Shown here: piece after piece, positions 12,418 to 24,595 of the stretch
Layout of the letters: every line of letters starts with the position of its first letter
Numbering within the stretch: the stretch's first letter is position 1
Origin: Spodoptera frugiperda
Lineage: Eukaryota > Arthropoda > Insecta > Lepidoptera > Noctuidae
NCBI RefSeq assembly: GCF_023101765.2
Contig: NC_064240.1
Location: forward strand, 1 to 64,000
Direction of reading: 5' to 3'
DNA length: 64,000 nucleotides
Notes under the pieces: generated by a model
The model's input: the letters and a program-made list of their open reading frames with translations, nothing else
What the model was told of the DNA's origin: nothing
Database searches by the model: none
Position numbers and translations under genes: made by a program

Positions 12418-13535
12418 AAATTGCTAAACTATACGCGTCCCTGCAGACTGCAGACTCCGTACTACAGTTGTAATGTTATTGCTAAACTATACGCGTCACT
12501 GCAGACTGCAGACTCCGTACTACAGTTGCAATGTTATTGTTAAACTATACGCGTCACTGCAGACTGCAGACTCCGTACTACAGTTGTAATGTTATTGCTA
12601 AACTATACGCGTCACTGCAGACTGCAGACTCCGTACTACAGTTGCAATGTTATTGTTAAACTATACGCGTCACTGCAGACTGCAGACTGCAGACTCCGTA
12701 CTACAGTTGTAATGTTATTGCTAAACTATACGCGTCACTGCAGACTGCAGACTGCAGACTCCGTACTACAGTTGCAATGTTATTGTTAAACTATACGCGT
12801 CACTGCAGACTGCAGACTGCAGACTCCAGTTGTAATGTTATTGCTAAACTATACGCGTCACTGCAGACTGCAGACTCCGTACTACAGTTGTAATGTTATT
12901 GCTAAACTATACGCGTCACTGCAGACTGCAGACTGCAGACTCCGTACTACAGTTGCAATGTTATTGTTAAACTATACGCGTCACTGCAGACTGCAGACTG
13001 CAGACTCCGTACTACAGTTGCAATGTTATTGTTAAACTATACGCGTCACTGCAGACTGCAGACTGCAGACTCCGTACTACAGTTGTAATGTTATTGCTAA
13101 ACTATACGCGTCACTGCAGACTGCAGACTGCAGACTCCGTACTACAGTTGTAATGTTATTGCTAAACTATACGCGTCACTGCAGACTGCAGACTCCGTAC
13201 TACAGTTGTAATGTTATTGCTAAACTATACGCGTCACTGCAGACTGCAGACTCCGTACTACAGTTGTAATGTTATTGCTAAACTATACGCGTCACTGCAG
13301 ACTGCAGACTGCAGACTCCGTACTACAGTTGTTAAGTTATTGCTAAACTATACGCGTCACTGCAGACTGCAGACTCCGTACTACAGTTGTTATGTTATTG
13401 CTAAACTATACGCGTCACTGCAGACTGCAGACTCCGTACTACAGTTGTTATGTTATTGCTAAACTATACGCGTCACTGCAGACTTCAGACTCCGTACTAC
13501 AGTTGCAATGTTATTGCTAAACTATACGCGTCACT
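12418..13535. repeat. Minisatellite, 19 copies of a 58/65-bp unit
   Basis: The anchor AAACTATACGCGTCACTGCA appears 19 times. The unit is 58 bp when the inner 7-mer CTGCAGA occurs twice and 65 bp when it occurs three times, so there is repeat length change at two levels. Units differ by a few bases (TTGCTAAAC or TTGTTAAAC; TTGTAATG, TTGCAATG or TTGTTATG). Each unit holds PstI-type CTGCAG and MluI-type ACGCGT words. The apparent reading frames across it are artefacts of the repeat. Confidence 0.97.
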
Positions 13536-13540
13536 ACATG

Positions 13541-14385
13541 GACTGGACCATCTTAGTGCTATATTAACTTAGATTTATCATTCCGTAGTTCAGTAGTGTC
13601 AGGATTGGGCAGTATTTAAGTTACTTGTAATTAAAATACACGCGTAATTGAAATACAATTACGTATTTGGTATTTGTATTTACTTATAAATACCTGACGT
13701 TGAAGTATTTTGTCTTATTTAGTATTTCAATTACATGAGGTTTCAAAATACATTTGAATATTAAAATACATTTAACTTCATTTCGAAAGATCACAATTTT
13801 TTCAAAAACCTTTAGAGTTTTGTTTTTTTGTTGAGGGGTGAAATCATCGAATGACTTCTCCCGCTTTGTATATTATTATTTACCTTTTTGTTGGATAGTC
13901 CAATAATTGAGAAAAGTTATGGGCTAGGAATTATCACGCTACGATCAATAGGACCTGAGCAGAGCGGGTGAAACCGCGCAGAAGGATCTAGTCTGGTCAA
14001 TAAAATGGTTACTTAATGGTAATTGTTCAAATAGCAAAAAAAAACCATTCACAATGATGGCACTGAGTGAAGGCGTACTGGACTAATGCAACACCGAACA
14101 ATGTCTTTCCTTAACTTTCTTGTTCTCTTTATTTTTTTAAATATCGCAAAACAGTTAACTATCTTATGGTTACTTCCTATGGCGATGTGTCACACACACT
14201 ACAGGGACACTTGTTTACTGTCATTTATTTTGCATCGTAAGAGATCAGTGAGATTCATTAAAATCTTAATTAACAATTTGTGTATCACAGTGCGACTACT
14301 TATATTGGAGTGATACGAATAAAACCCAAGTGGAATTTGTTAAAAGGCAGGCCCGATGACGAGTGAACCAAGAAGTATAAGACAG
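13541..14385. other. Intergenic AT-rich; Helitron-like fragment at 13905-13995
   Basis: No gene is seen. At 13905-13995 there is a copy of the widespread repeat with ATCACGCTACGATCAATAGG and GAGCGGGTGAAACCGCGC, ending near CTAGT, like the 3' end of a Helitron. The rest is simple AT-rich sequence. Confidence 0.5.
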
Positions 14386-14502
14386 CAGTATACCAACAGT
14401 ATACCAACAGTATACCAACAGTATACCGACAGTATACCAACAGTATACCAACAGTATACCAACAGTATACCGACAGTATACCAACAGTATACCGACAGTA
14501 TA
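14386..14502. repeat. 11-bp tandem repeat (CAGTATACCRA)n
   Basis: Eleven units of CAGTATACCAA, with three units reading CCGA instead of CCAA at irregular spacing. Eleven is not a multiple of three, so a 33-bp super-period is open in some frames on both strands and creates spurious 75-110 residue frames. Confidence 0.95.
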
Positions 14503-15391
14503 GTTGTGTACGGCGCGCCGGTACTTCGCGGCCCGGCCCCTCCAGGCGGCGGCCGACAAACTTTGCCGCTCAACAAACAAACAGAAGGCAGCCACGTTTC
14601 TTTACTTTTAGAATTTAATTATATTATTGAAGGGGATAATGCCGACTCTCTTGTCGGAATTAATCATAAGTCGTGGAATAACGGGGAATAAAATGAAGAA
14701 TTTCCATTATAACGGAGTGCTGCGGTACGTAGGAGCGTTCTGCTAACTTGTTCGCAGCCGACACCAGCCGCCCTCGTGACATTCGGAGCACTGCGCGGTG
14801 CACGCGGCACTGCCAGCTCGGACAGCATTAGTATGCACAAGTATTGTAACGAATATTTGCATCCGCGAATATTCGCACATTTTTTGACATTCACTTTTGC
14901 ATTCGCAATTTATAAAACATAAAATTAAATAAAACTTTCCATTACAGAAAGGTAAATTCAAAAGAGGAATAAGTGTTAATTTAAAAACCTTATTTTTTGA
15001 TCAAACTGTCTTCCAAAATGTAAGATACGCACAGATAATAATCTTACTAAACATTTTGATTTCTTATTGTTATTTCGCTTTTTAAGCTTAAAGTAGGCTT
15101 TCATTTTCAACGTAGACAACGTAGTTGAAATAATAAAAAAATAGAAAAGAACTTTGCCGGTTGCCAAAGTCCCCATAGATTCCATCGTCAAAAATATTGA
15201 GTCAAAATTATAAATTTCAAGATTTTTGGAGTTTTCGCAGACTTGAAAGTTTTGGATTTTTCTTAAATCCAAAAATCCAAATTATTTTCGACGCACACCA
15301 GAGAGCTATTGGGAAGTATTTTGACCGTGAATCTTAATCCCTTCCCTTTAATTGACTACTGTTGTGATGTTTACTAGGACCTGAGTAAAAG

Positions 15392-15649
15392 TTGATGCAA
15401 ACAATTACATACGGATGCTGCGACGCGCGCGTCAAGTACCTGTCAAATAAAACCATAGAAAAATGGTATAAATTGTTCACACAAGCGCCTCACATAGTCC
15501 GCCCGCGGAATGTTGCCGACATATTGGCCAGTCAGCCGATCTATCAATTGATGGAATACCGTTGTACTGATGGAACACAAGAAGAGAGACTGAAGAGTTT
15601 GTTTGTTTGTAACTACCAGTTCGAATTGAATAATTCTTGTGTTAGATAG
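15392..15649 (+). other. Unassigned 85-residue open frame
   Basis: The frame contains CDARVKYLSNKTIEKWYKLF and looks less biased in composition than its neighbours. I do not recognise it and see no start context or splice signals that decide the matter. Its 3' part merges into the Helitron-like repeat that starts at about 15590, so the stop codon belongs to the repeat. It may be an exon or pseudogene fragment captured by a mobile element, or chance. Confidence 0.15.
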
Positions 15650-15881
15650 TTCATTTATCTAGGAAGGCCAATCTATACCTACTTATATTAATATTATAAT
15701 GCTGAAGAGTTTGTTTGTTTGTTTGAACGCGCTAATCTCCGGAACTACTGGTCCGATTTGAATAATTCTTTTGTATTGGATAGTAAATTTATTGAGGAAG
15801 GCTATAGGCTATAAAACATCACGCTATGACCAATAGGAGCCGAGCAGAGCGGGTGAAACCGCGCGGAAGTCGCTAGTATTC
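15590..15881 (+). mobile_element. Helitron-like non-autonomous copy (two partial 5' ends)
   Basis: A 5'-type segment (AAGAGTTTGTTTGTTTG with the following AATTGAATAATTCTTGTG) appears twice, at about 15592 and 15706. Then come ATAAAACATCACGCTATGAC and a hairpin-like GAGCGGGTGAAACCGCGCGG ending in CTAGT at about 15881. A short hairpin followed by CTAGT is the usual 3' end of Helitrons. Related pieces lie at 13905, 24432, 29880, 31605, 32440 and 61470. Confidence 0.5.
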
Positions 15882-15889
15882 TATAAAAC

Positions 15890-18800
15890 ATCATACTACG
15901 ATGTCTAGGAGCCGACAGCGGCAACCGGCCGCGGCGTTTTTTTGTATTAACTTTATTAAATTTATGCGATACGACATGCGATTTAAAGTTTAAATTTAAA
16001 TGACAACTTAATTGCTGGTTTGGAGCGGTGCGTGCTATGTGCTTAATGACAAGCCCTATGAGTAGGAGTTGTGTATGTCCTGTACCCAACAAGTACATAA
16101 ATGTAGTGTTATTGTGCGCGTGCTTGTCTATGTGTATACATCTACGTGTTCGTAGTACAAGTACGCATTGACTGCGCATTACTTGCGAGATATCACCATG
16201 TCAAACTTGAACACTTCATATCATTTTGTGGAAGCGTGTTGTCGTGGGGCGGGCACGGGGGGCGGGTAACCGGGGGGGGGGGAGGGGGAGTGAGACACTC
16301 TAATGTAGATATAGAGGAGATGACGCGAAGAGGCGGCGCGCGACGTCGTATAACGCGATCATTGTATGTTATCGAGACAGCGGCAGCTGTACCAGGTGTG
16401 ACACCGCCCGCACACACACGGGTAATGTGTGACGTCACACCACCGCGACGCATCTACCGTGCTCACATTCACATCACAAAACAGTAAAATATATCGATAA
16501 ATAAAACAACCACCAAAAACATCCTGTAAAAACGCCCAAGTCACGCACCTCAGCAGTTTTTCTACCGTAAAAAGTTGTGAGATCCATGTAATACCAAGTC
16601 GGTTATGTATTTAGTCCCTACTTAAGAGACCTTGTAAATTGTTATCATATCAGTATTACATTGCTGCCGGTCGCCGCTTCAGGTTCGGTGCCCATACAGG
16701 GGCGCTGCCGCGGTAGACATATCGGACGCTTGCGAGTTCCAATTCCAACCGAGTACCATACACACATTAGTGATTAGCTGAACTTGTTTCAATAGCTGCA
16801 GTACTCCCTGATATAGCTGTTCCCTGTAATATTTGCATTTCCATAATATTGTACACGTGAGACGTACTGCAGCGGTGGGCGCGACTGGCGCGGCTGGCGC
16901 GGCTTCACATCTTCGATCATGATAATATCTCACGGAAAGCTTCGCGCTGCATTAATATGTAAGCGAGCCGAGTTCGCGGTGAATAAATAAAACAAGCGGC
17001 GGTAAGTGAAAGCCGCCGGTCTTACTCTTAAACAGCTTTAATAATAAAGGAGACGTGGGTTGTGGCGAGCCTGCGATCAACAAGCTCGCTTCTTAAACTT
17101 TTACTGTTTTACACAAGGCGTTTACTGGCCGTCCGTCTGTTTGTCCGGCAATCAGTCAGTCCGCTCGCGAGAGCAGTGTACACAAAACTGTTTTCCAAAG
17201 ACACGACGATCTGTCTTTGGAAACATACAAAATAGGAGAATTGGTGCGGCGTTATTAAAGCGTGAAATTTCTCATTTCACTCGGTCTCATTACAATGAGC
17301 ACCGACGCCGGCCGACGGTAAAATATAAAACACAAAATGTGCACAAACATAATCCCGTTTAATTTTTAATGCGAAGTAGCGAGCTTTCGCCTCAAAGAGC
17401 CATCAGACCACCACAGCTGAGGCACAGTGAGGCTTTTTTAAGGGGGGAAAGTCGTCCAATGACTTCTCCCGCCTTGAGTGAGGCAAACGGGAGTAACAAA
17501 TATTTACTGATTAAAAATCACCCCGATCATAATCCTGTTTTTCGAGCCGGATCCTCGGCTGCTAGGTAGGTGAACCTGCTAGGTAGGCCGAGTCTGATAC
17601 TCCCTCTCGCCTGAACACAATGCTATACTTAGGTATAGGTACTATATTCAATATTAATATGATAGACTGATAACTTAATACTAGAATGTACATATTTGTA
17701 AGGTCCGGCCAGTCCAGCCTCAACACAGCCCAGCCGTCCGCTGGACTACCAGGAGACACACGTGAACTACAAACACAGAGTTCAAAGGTTCAGTAAGCGC
17801 GGATTGATTCGATAATGATAATATATTGATGGAGCTCTCCAACACGTGAATAGTACAATAGAACGTGAAGCGTGGAAGCGAAGCGGATCATTGATTTGTA
17901 TTTAAATAGCAAAAGTAGGTCGCAGGCGGGACGTGGCCGCGCCGCCGGCCGCGGTGCAGCGCCCGCCGCGCGCCGTGTCGTACCGAGACCGTCACTGACA
18001 CACAACCACTTCTATATGTTACAGTCTTCTAATAAATATTTGTGTGTTAAACAATCAAAGTAACCCACCCACAGAAATATATCTATGGACCCGCCCAATT
18101 CCAAAGCATAGCAAGAAACGAATGCAAGAAGAATAATTGAAATATAACATCTCCGGTGTAGTGTTGCAACTGGCAATGTCGGACTGACAACTGGCTGTTC
18201 GGTTTGATCTGTTTGATCAATTAAGTGTAAGTGAACGGTCTGCTCGTTTTAAACAAATTGTATTATTATTCGGCAATAAGGTCGATTCTTGCTCCGACCA
18301 AAGAGTAATAATATGTTTTTAATAGTACTATCATTAATATTAACCTGGCCATTACTAAGTCGGCCCCAAACATTAAAGACCCGCGGATGTGTTAGTTACA
18401 CGTCCAGCCGCTATTGTAAGGAAGTCTACGACGGTCTAGTCTAGCTAAGAATAATAAGTACTCGTACACAGAGGGGTGTACCGTGGACTCGCTATGTGCC
18501 ATATACCGCCGCTCTAGCTGGCGATGATCCCCGAGAGTGGCGCTCGTCAGTCCCGCATTGTGCCACGGTCTCCTCATCACCCGCTGATTGCTGCCTCACG
18601 CTGGAGTGCGCGGAGTGCACTGATTGCGCACTGTAGTGACTGTAGTGTGTGTAGTACGCACCGCTCCGTCACTCAATTCTCACTCATGTTTTAGTTTTCC
18701 TGTAAATTGTATACGAGCAAGACGTTTACTACGAAAACCATGAACTACCAACTGTACTGCGTACTGATCGTTTAACTCGGTGCCCCAAGTCCTAAACCAA

Positions 18801-19562
18801 ATTATTTTAAAACCTAAGTACATTGAGGGCCAATTTCTTCGTCAGTCAGATAAACCTTATTCTTAGAATCACGTTGTAATTTACTCTTGGGTGGCGAAAT
18901 ATACATGTCGCCAACTACTTATCCCACAACAGACAGTACAGGGGCGTTAAGACTTACACGTCCGGTTGACGGCATTAGGCGCTGTTGTTTGTTAAGGTGG
19001 CTGCTTGACTAAGGTACATATATGCTACCAAGAATACCTCAGACGGGTTTAATGTCCGCCCTTACGATTTTGTGCATGAATGATGTTAGGTACTATAAAG
19101 ATGGATAATTATTATTATTAATGTGAAAGTTTGTTTGGTACTCAATCACGTCAAAACGGCTGAAGGGACCGGGAAGTGGATCCGGGATGTGAAATAGATT
19201 ATGGTCTGGAATAAAACATAGGCTACTTTTGTTCCCGTGCAGCGCTACAAAATTATAAGGGTGGACTGAATGCCTATGGCATCCTTACCGCACTAGGTTG
19301 ACTAGTGCATGAAGAATAAATATAAAACCGGCTCCAGCCCGCAGCTCCGGCCGCCGAGCAGCGCGCGCTCAGTAACGCTGGGATTCAATTACCGCGTGCC
19401 TGCCGCGGGCCTGCATGCCGCCCGCCAGGTTATCTTTATTAGATTTTTCTTGATGATGTTTGCTCGTGTTACACCTGCCCACATACCCCGCTCTACTACG
19501 CTACGATACGCGTTGTACTGATGTCTACACTATACAACCTCTTTTCTCTTATATTGAAATCG
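15890..19562. other. Intergenic, several GC-rich islets
   Basis: No gene is supported. GC-rich islets lie at about 16240-16460 (with a G10 run), 17920-18000 and 19320-19440. A repeat with CACGTCAAAACGGCTGAAGG lies at about 19130-19230. The remainder is AT-rich with no repeats I can name. Confidence 0.5.
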
Positions 19563-19566
19563 TTAA

Positions 19567-19721
19567 TGAGGACAAACATACAATTTCACATACGCATGAT
19601 ACACAGACACGAAACACAATCTGTGGTTCACACAAAACGTTGTTCCGTGCGGGGATCGAACCCGCACCGCAACATGTTGCGCGGCAGCAGGTAGTCCAGC
19701 CGTCGCCGTGCCAACCGTGCA
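19567..19721 (-). mobile_element. tRNA-derived SINE, family A, copy 1
   Basis: Read on the minus strand it begins TGCACGGTTGGCACGGCGAC and carries a B-box-like GGGTTCGATCCCCGCACGG (around 19648-19665), then a tRNA-unrelated body. Copies 2 (31985-32153) and 3 (35174-35341) share the same head and body, all on the minus strand. It is not a working tRNA gene: the head lacks a full cloverleaf and runs straight into the shared body. Confidence 0.75.
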
Positions 19722-19749
19722 ATAGCTTCTATTTCGTATTGGTATCGTC

Positions 19750-22700
19750 GGAGAGACGACAACTAATATCATTTGTCGGTTCGGGGTGTAAACTACGTAT
19801 GTATACTTACTATAAACTGGAGTTTTGACAGAAATAATTCTGGATAAAGCATTAAGCGATAACTCCAGTGACGTCAGTAATGCGCTGTTGCCGAGCGGCG
19901 CGCGTCGTGTACGGTAAGCGGGTGTCGCGCCGCGTCGCCGCGCGTGTCGCCGTCGCCGGAGCTACCCACTAACTTATTAATGGCACAACATTGAGATAGG
20001 AATGTTTCTGAATCACATGAACAATTAATGTAAGGTAAACAGTAACGCTCCGCGCGGTGCGGCTGTGTTTGTGTGTTTGCTGGGGCCGCGACAAACAAGC
20101 TCCCGCCCGCCGCGGCCGGCCTACCCTCGCCTCCACGGCCATCCTCAGTATATTTCATTAAAAATAAAACGTTAACTCAGTCTGTTCCGATCACTATTTT
20201 TTCTCATATTTTTCTACATCACTTGTAGTATAGCGTTAGATTTATTGCTTTTTCTTTAACTAATAAGCAGTGGGGCTACCGTTGTATGCACCAATAAGAG
20301 TGGCAAACGAGCTGACGTCACATGATGGTCACCAAAAAAGTTACAATTGCGATACTGGTATTTAGGAGATAATTACACCTCCGAGCTGCGCCATAATCCG
20401 CGCTCTACAGTGTAGCTTTGCATCGCGCGGGGTTCTGGTCCAACCGTCAATGTAATGACACTGGAGGTAACACCAGTGGCATTACATCCATACGTCCATA
20501 CTTGTAAAAGTATGGACGATGAAGAGAACACCTTTTTTGTTGATGAAAACCTTTTTGGGAAATATCTAGTGTGAGTGTGAGATGTTTACCTGACTAAAAC
20601 GTCCGCAGTGGCCACCACGTGCACCTAGAGGAGGCGCCGGGTCCTCTTAGTAGACCAACCCCCGAGCAAAGAGGATGGTGGCTCTATGGTTCAGTGATGC
20701 AACGTTTGACAGTGGGCAAACAAGGTGCTGTTTGCATCTCGAATTCATATCAAATTGTGCAAAGTACAGAACAAGCGTGAAGTGATGTTAAGACTTTATA
20801 TTAGAGGATTAAATAAATACAGTAAACACAGTTCCGTTTATGAATAAGACAAGTATGTACGGTTGTACTCCTCGTGACGTTCCTGGCACAGATTCCGCGT
20901 CGAGCGCACTAATATGAATAGCTCAGCGGAACAACTGCGACACAAGTGACGCTACTCTCACATGTCACGGTGCTGAGCTGCTCAATGTGATTGTTGTGTA
21001 TCGCGATGGTCGCCCTGTCGCCCTGTCGCCCTGGCTGTCGGTAGAGGCGCGACGTAGCTACGAGATGTATGTACTCAACTGTTACTGTAAGAATTTCCGA
21101 GAGAATAACGATATCGCGGGAGCGCGGCGGAGGGGGGGGGGTGGTATCGCCGATAAAGTACCTTTTTATGCATGCAGGGCTACCCCGCGGCCTCAGATAT
21201 TGGCTCGTAAATCAGCACCGTAAACTCTCTTGTAAAACTGTGTAACGGGAGCACGTAGTAATAAGTACGTGAGGAGCGCCGCGCCCATCGCCCATCGCCC
21301 GTCGCCTTTCGCCCGTCGCCCGTCGCCCGCTGAACGACTGGATCTCTATTTTCTTTCCTATTAATTTACTAATATTTGTATATTTTTACACCCCGTTTTA
21401 CCGTACCTAGCCGAATCTAAGCGCCATGTTATCGTTACATTTATAAAAATGTGTACAGCAGTCATGTGTAGTAACACGTGGCAGTTCCACAGCATCACTC
21501 CTGGCTTAAATATCGACAATGACAGAGACATCTCTCATTATATTGTGAGATGCAGCATTAGCGTAGCAGAGCGACACAGCGGGCGGCGGGCGGCGGGCGG
21601 GGGGCGGGGGGGCTGGGCTTATTTTGTCAATGGTCAAAACCCTGAATGACAAAATAAATGCTCAGACCCTCTGCATAAGTGACGCTTAATGTTCCGCAAA
21701 AATTAGTTCGATTTAATCCACCAATAGCTGTCCCTACTTCTTCCTCAATTACCGCCAAACCTGAGTGCGAGTGAGTAGGACTCGATCCGTTTGCAGAAAG
21801 TAGTTTCACGATGAGTACACTTATCTAAGTTTTTAAACTGACAAGAATAAGACAAGTGTACTCTCATTAGAAGTTAAACGGAATATTTGCCATGTATACA
21901 GAGACTGGTAAGAGAAGCGATTGAAATAACCAAGTTCAAAAACTTCAACGGGGAAAATGTGTTCCAACTGCTTAGAGCTTGGAATCTAGTGATCCAATTG
22001 TGTAAAACCCGCAAAGGTACCAAGAAGAAAGTTCGCGGGCGGACACGGTGAGTTTTGCGTGTCGAGTAAATCGAGTTGTGAGTGATACGAGTGCCGGCGG
22101 TAGCGGTGTCGTTAGCAAAAAACGAACTAGAAAGAGGGTAGACCAATTTGTCTGCTCATAAACATCCACCCACATATACTCCAGTTTATCCGTGAGCATG
22201 GCGCTTGCAACAGTGCCGAAATATCGGAAACTCACAAAAACTAACAAACACGGTAGATAGTCCGCTTTAAGTTCTAATGAAAGTACATTAATTGTTAAAT
22301 TCTTTGAATAGCTAACTGTACTTTCAGCCGTTTGGCGATTTATAATATTAGAATAGACAATAGAGTGATCAGGAACACAGACTCACCAAATTAACGAAGT
22401 TCGCGCGTGGCCTGCATCCCGCACGACGCGCTCGCCACAATAGCTCCGACAGGCCTCTAATGAAGTGTCGCGGACGCCGCGGACTGAAGATATTCTAATT
22501 ATTACTTTGACAATGCTTTACAATTAATATTAGCGCACAACTTTGTTCATTTGTGTACAAAATAGTATACTTGAGAATGCTTCGACGCCTAACCACGCCT
22601 AACGCCTTTATTTTAGTTTTAAGTTAGTTTTTATTCCTTTTTTTTTGTTTTGGTATTTTTAAGTTGTAAATAATGTGTTAGTTAATATATTGAAATTATT

Positions 22701-22803
22701 ATGAATTACTTACAATAATAGTTAAAAGTTTCTTGAGAATTTCGTATTTTAATTTTTATTCGTTTTAAAGAAAACTAATTTGAACTGACATTGATTATTT
22801 AAC
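19750..22803. other. Intergenic, strongest cluster of GC-rich islets
   Basis: Islets lie at about 19890-20150, 20990-21330 and 22390-22470. They include short runs of CGCCC-type words (21280-21330) and G-runs (21598-21612). No reading frame is convincing. On the minus strand a good splice donor, TTG|GTGAGT, lies at 22387/22386 directly downstream of the 22.4-kb islet. This could be the 3' end of a 5' UTR exon for a minus-strand gene, possibly the receptor. Confidence 0.4.
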
Positions 22804-22804
22804 T

Positions 22805-22994
22805 GGCAGAGGTGCACATGCACATTACGACACGTAATGCCGCTAAACAATGTACACCCTCTTTTCACCATTTTGTGTTATAAGTCCCATGTAATAGGGG
22901 GTGAGCTTATTGCCATATCCTGGACACAATTCCAGACTCCGTGCTACTACCGAGAAATTTTCGAAAATCCGAAAAAAGCCCAGTAATACTTTGT
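22805..22994 (-). mobile_element. SINE family B, headless copy
   Basis: Read on the minus strand it has AAAGTATTACTGGGCTTTTT, TAGTAGCACGGAGTCTGGAA, GCAATAAGCTCACC and TATTACATGGGACTTATAAC. The same body follows the tRNA-like head at 25282-25455 and recurs at 58735-58929. The promoter-bearing head is missing, as in a 5'-truncated retrocopy. Confidence 0.75.
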
Positions 22995-23179
22995 ACCAAT
23001 TATTTTTACCAATAAAAAAAAGTTCATCAATATTGTTTAAAATTAAAGAAAAATAAAAAGCTCCATTATCCGGTTGGTAAAATATTGATACCGTATCTTA
23101 TTTAAATAGCCAAAAAGGACCGATATCTTCATAGTCACCGATTCCACCTAGTGTCAGGCAACTGAGCTAAACGTTTGGT

Positions 23180-23345
23180 TTCTTAGGGTGTTGCCGCACC
23201 AATCGCCCGATGGCCGGTACATGGCATCGAGCGATGGTAGAATGGATTGGTCGACGTCGTAGTTTCTACTAGACCAATCCCATCGACCAGCGGTCGATCG
23301 TTTGGTTAGTCGAACGGTATCCGTCGATCAATTGAAGCTACAGAT
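23180..23345. repeat. Segment dense in GATCGA/TCGATGG words
   Basis: The motifs ATCGACC, GGTCGAT, CCATCGAC and TCGATCG recur in both orientations. CCAATCCCATCGACCA at 23273-23288 partly mirrors ATGGATTGGTCGACG around 23250. This is probably the subterminal region of a DNA transposon; no outer ends could be defined. Confidence 0.35.
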
Positions 23346-23349
23346 AAAT

Positions 23350-24595
23350 ATAGCTCTTATTTAACTTGTCTAAAAATTATTTAGACAAACTATATTTAGA
23401 CACTTGGAGGAAATAAACAATTCTTTAGCTACTAAATTAAATATAAAACATTTGATTTTAGTAATGTGAATTAGGTGTACAACGATTTATTTGAGTTGTT
23501 AACCAAGAATTTAACAATATTTTGCCAGTCCAGAATAAAGATATTCATACCACAGGACATGGCTAGTTCCTGCATGGGGGTTATTTGTCAGTTTAATACA
23601 TGTGCTGTTGCGTGTGTTGATGCGAGTGCTAAGTTTAAATACATGTGCTAAAAATGGCAATTTTCCAACAAACAACAGGCCGGACTCATTGTTTGATACA
23701 ATGGGTATTCAAGTATCATTGAAACACGGATCATCGACTCCATCGGAACCGGCGCATATTCTGTTATTATGACGTAGTTCGTTTTAATATTATTTTTCTA
23801 CCTTACCGAGTGGCAAATGGTTAGTTTCCTCCAAACTCCAAACTACAAGTTGCAAGTACAAACAACAGAAACAGTCGAAACCGTAGCACTGGTACACGAG
23901 TCCCGGCCGTATTTGGTTAGGGCAGAGACTCATTGTGTGAGATATTAACACAATGCTTGCTGAACCAACCCTTTGGACACGAGCACACAGACACACGTCA
24001 TTATTTGTGTCGACAAGTGTTGTACATTATATTTATTTATTTCCACGAGGCCATGACTGGCCACGAGCAAACATCGGCCGCGGCGTCACCCGACCCGTTG
24101 GTTAGTTTCTCGGTTTTATTTCAAATATAGCAATATTTATTTATATCAATCGAATTATTATCCCGAGAAAATAATTGTGTAATTGTACGGCGCGATACCA
24201 AGACACAATTACTGTACGAAACGCAAATATAAGTTTGTGTAATGTTACCCGCTGCGCACTGTAACTGTGGGCCGATTGTTGGCATTAGCTTGCACCGCTC
24301 GCGGTACACTTACACATTTAGCGATATGCAACAGAGTTAGCTGCATTCGGCACAAGATTTGCTTGAGTCTCGCTTGGGTGCGGGTGCGGGAGTGTAGGGG
24401 ACTCAAATGCTACCAGAAGTTATTATTTCATGCGGACGAAGTCGCAGGCAAAAGCTAGTGTTGTTACACTAGTTTACATAAACAGCTTTATATTTTTGTT
24501 GATGTACATACAAAAATATAGTCGCCAAGACGCCTATAGATGTCTTCTCTTTTTAAAAATAATACACATCAGAGACTGCTCTGGCTCGTAATGTC
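23350..24595. other. Intergenic AT-rich; Helitron-like 3' end at 24432-24460
   Basis: No gene is seen. The segment GCGGACGAAGTCGCAGGCAA followed by AAGCTAGT at 24432-24460 matches the hairpin-plus-CTAGT end expected of Helitron-like elements. The rest is AT-rich and unclassified. Confidence 0.45.

Noticed and set aside
12589..13462. Three open frames of 66-83 codons on the plus strand
   Set aside because: They are the minisatellite unit read in frame; the protein is a repeat of the same words and has no independent support.
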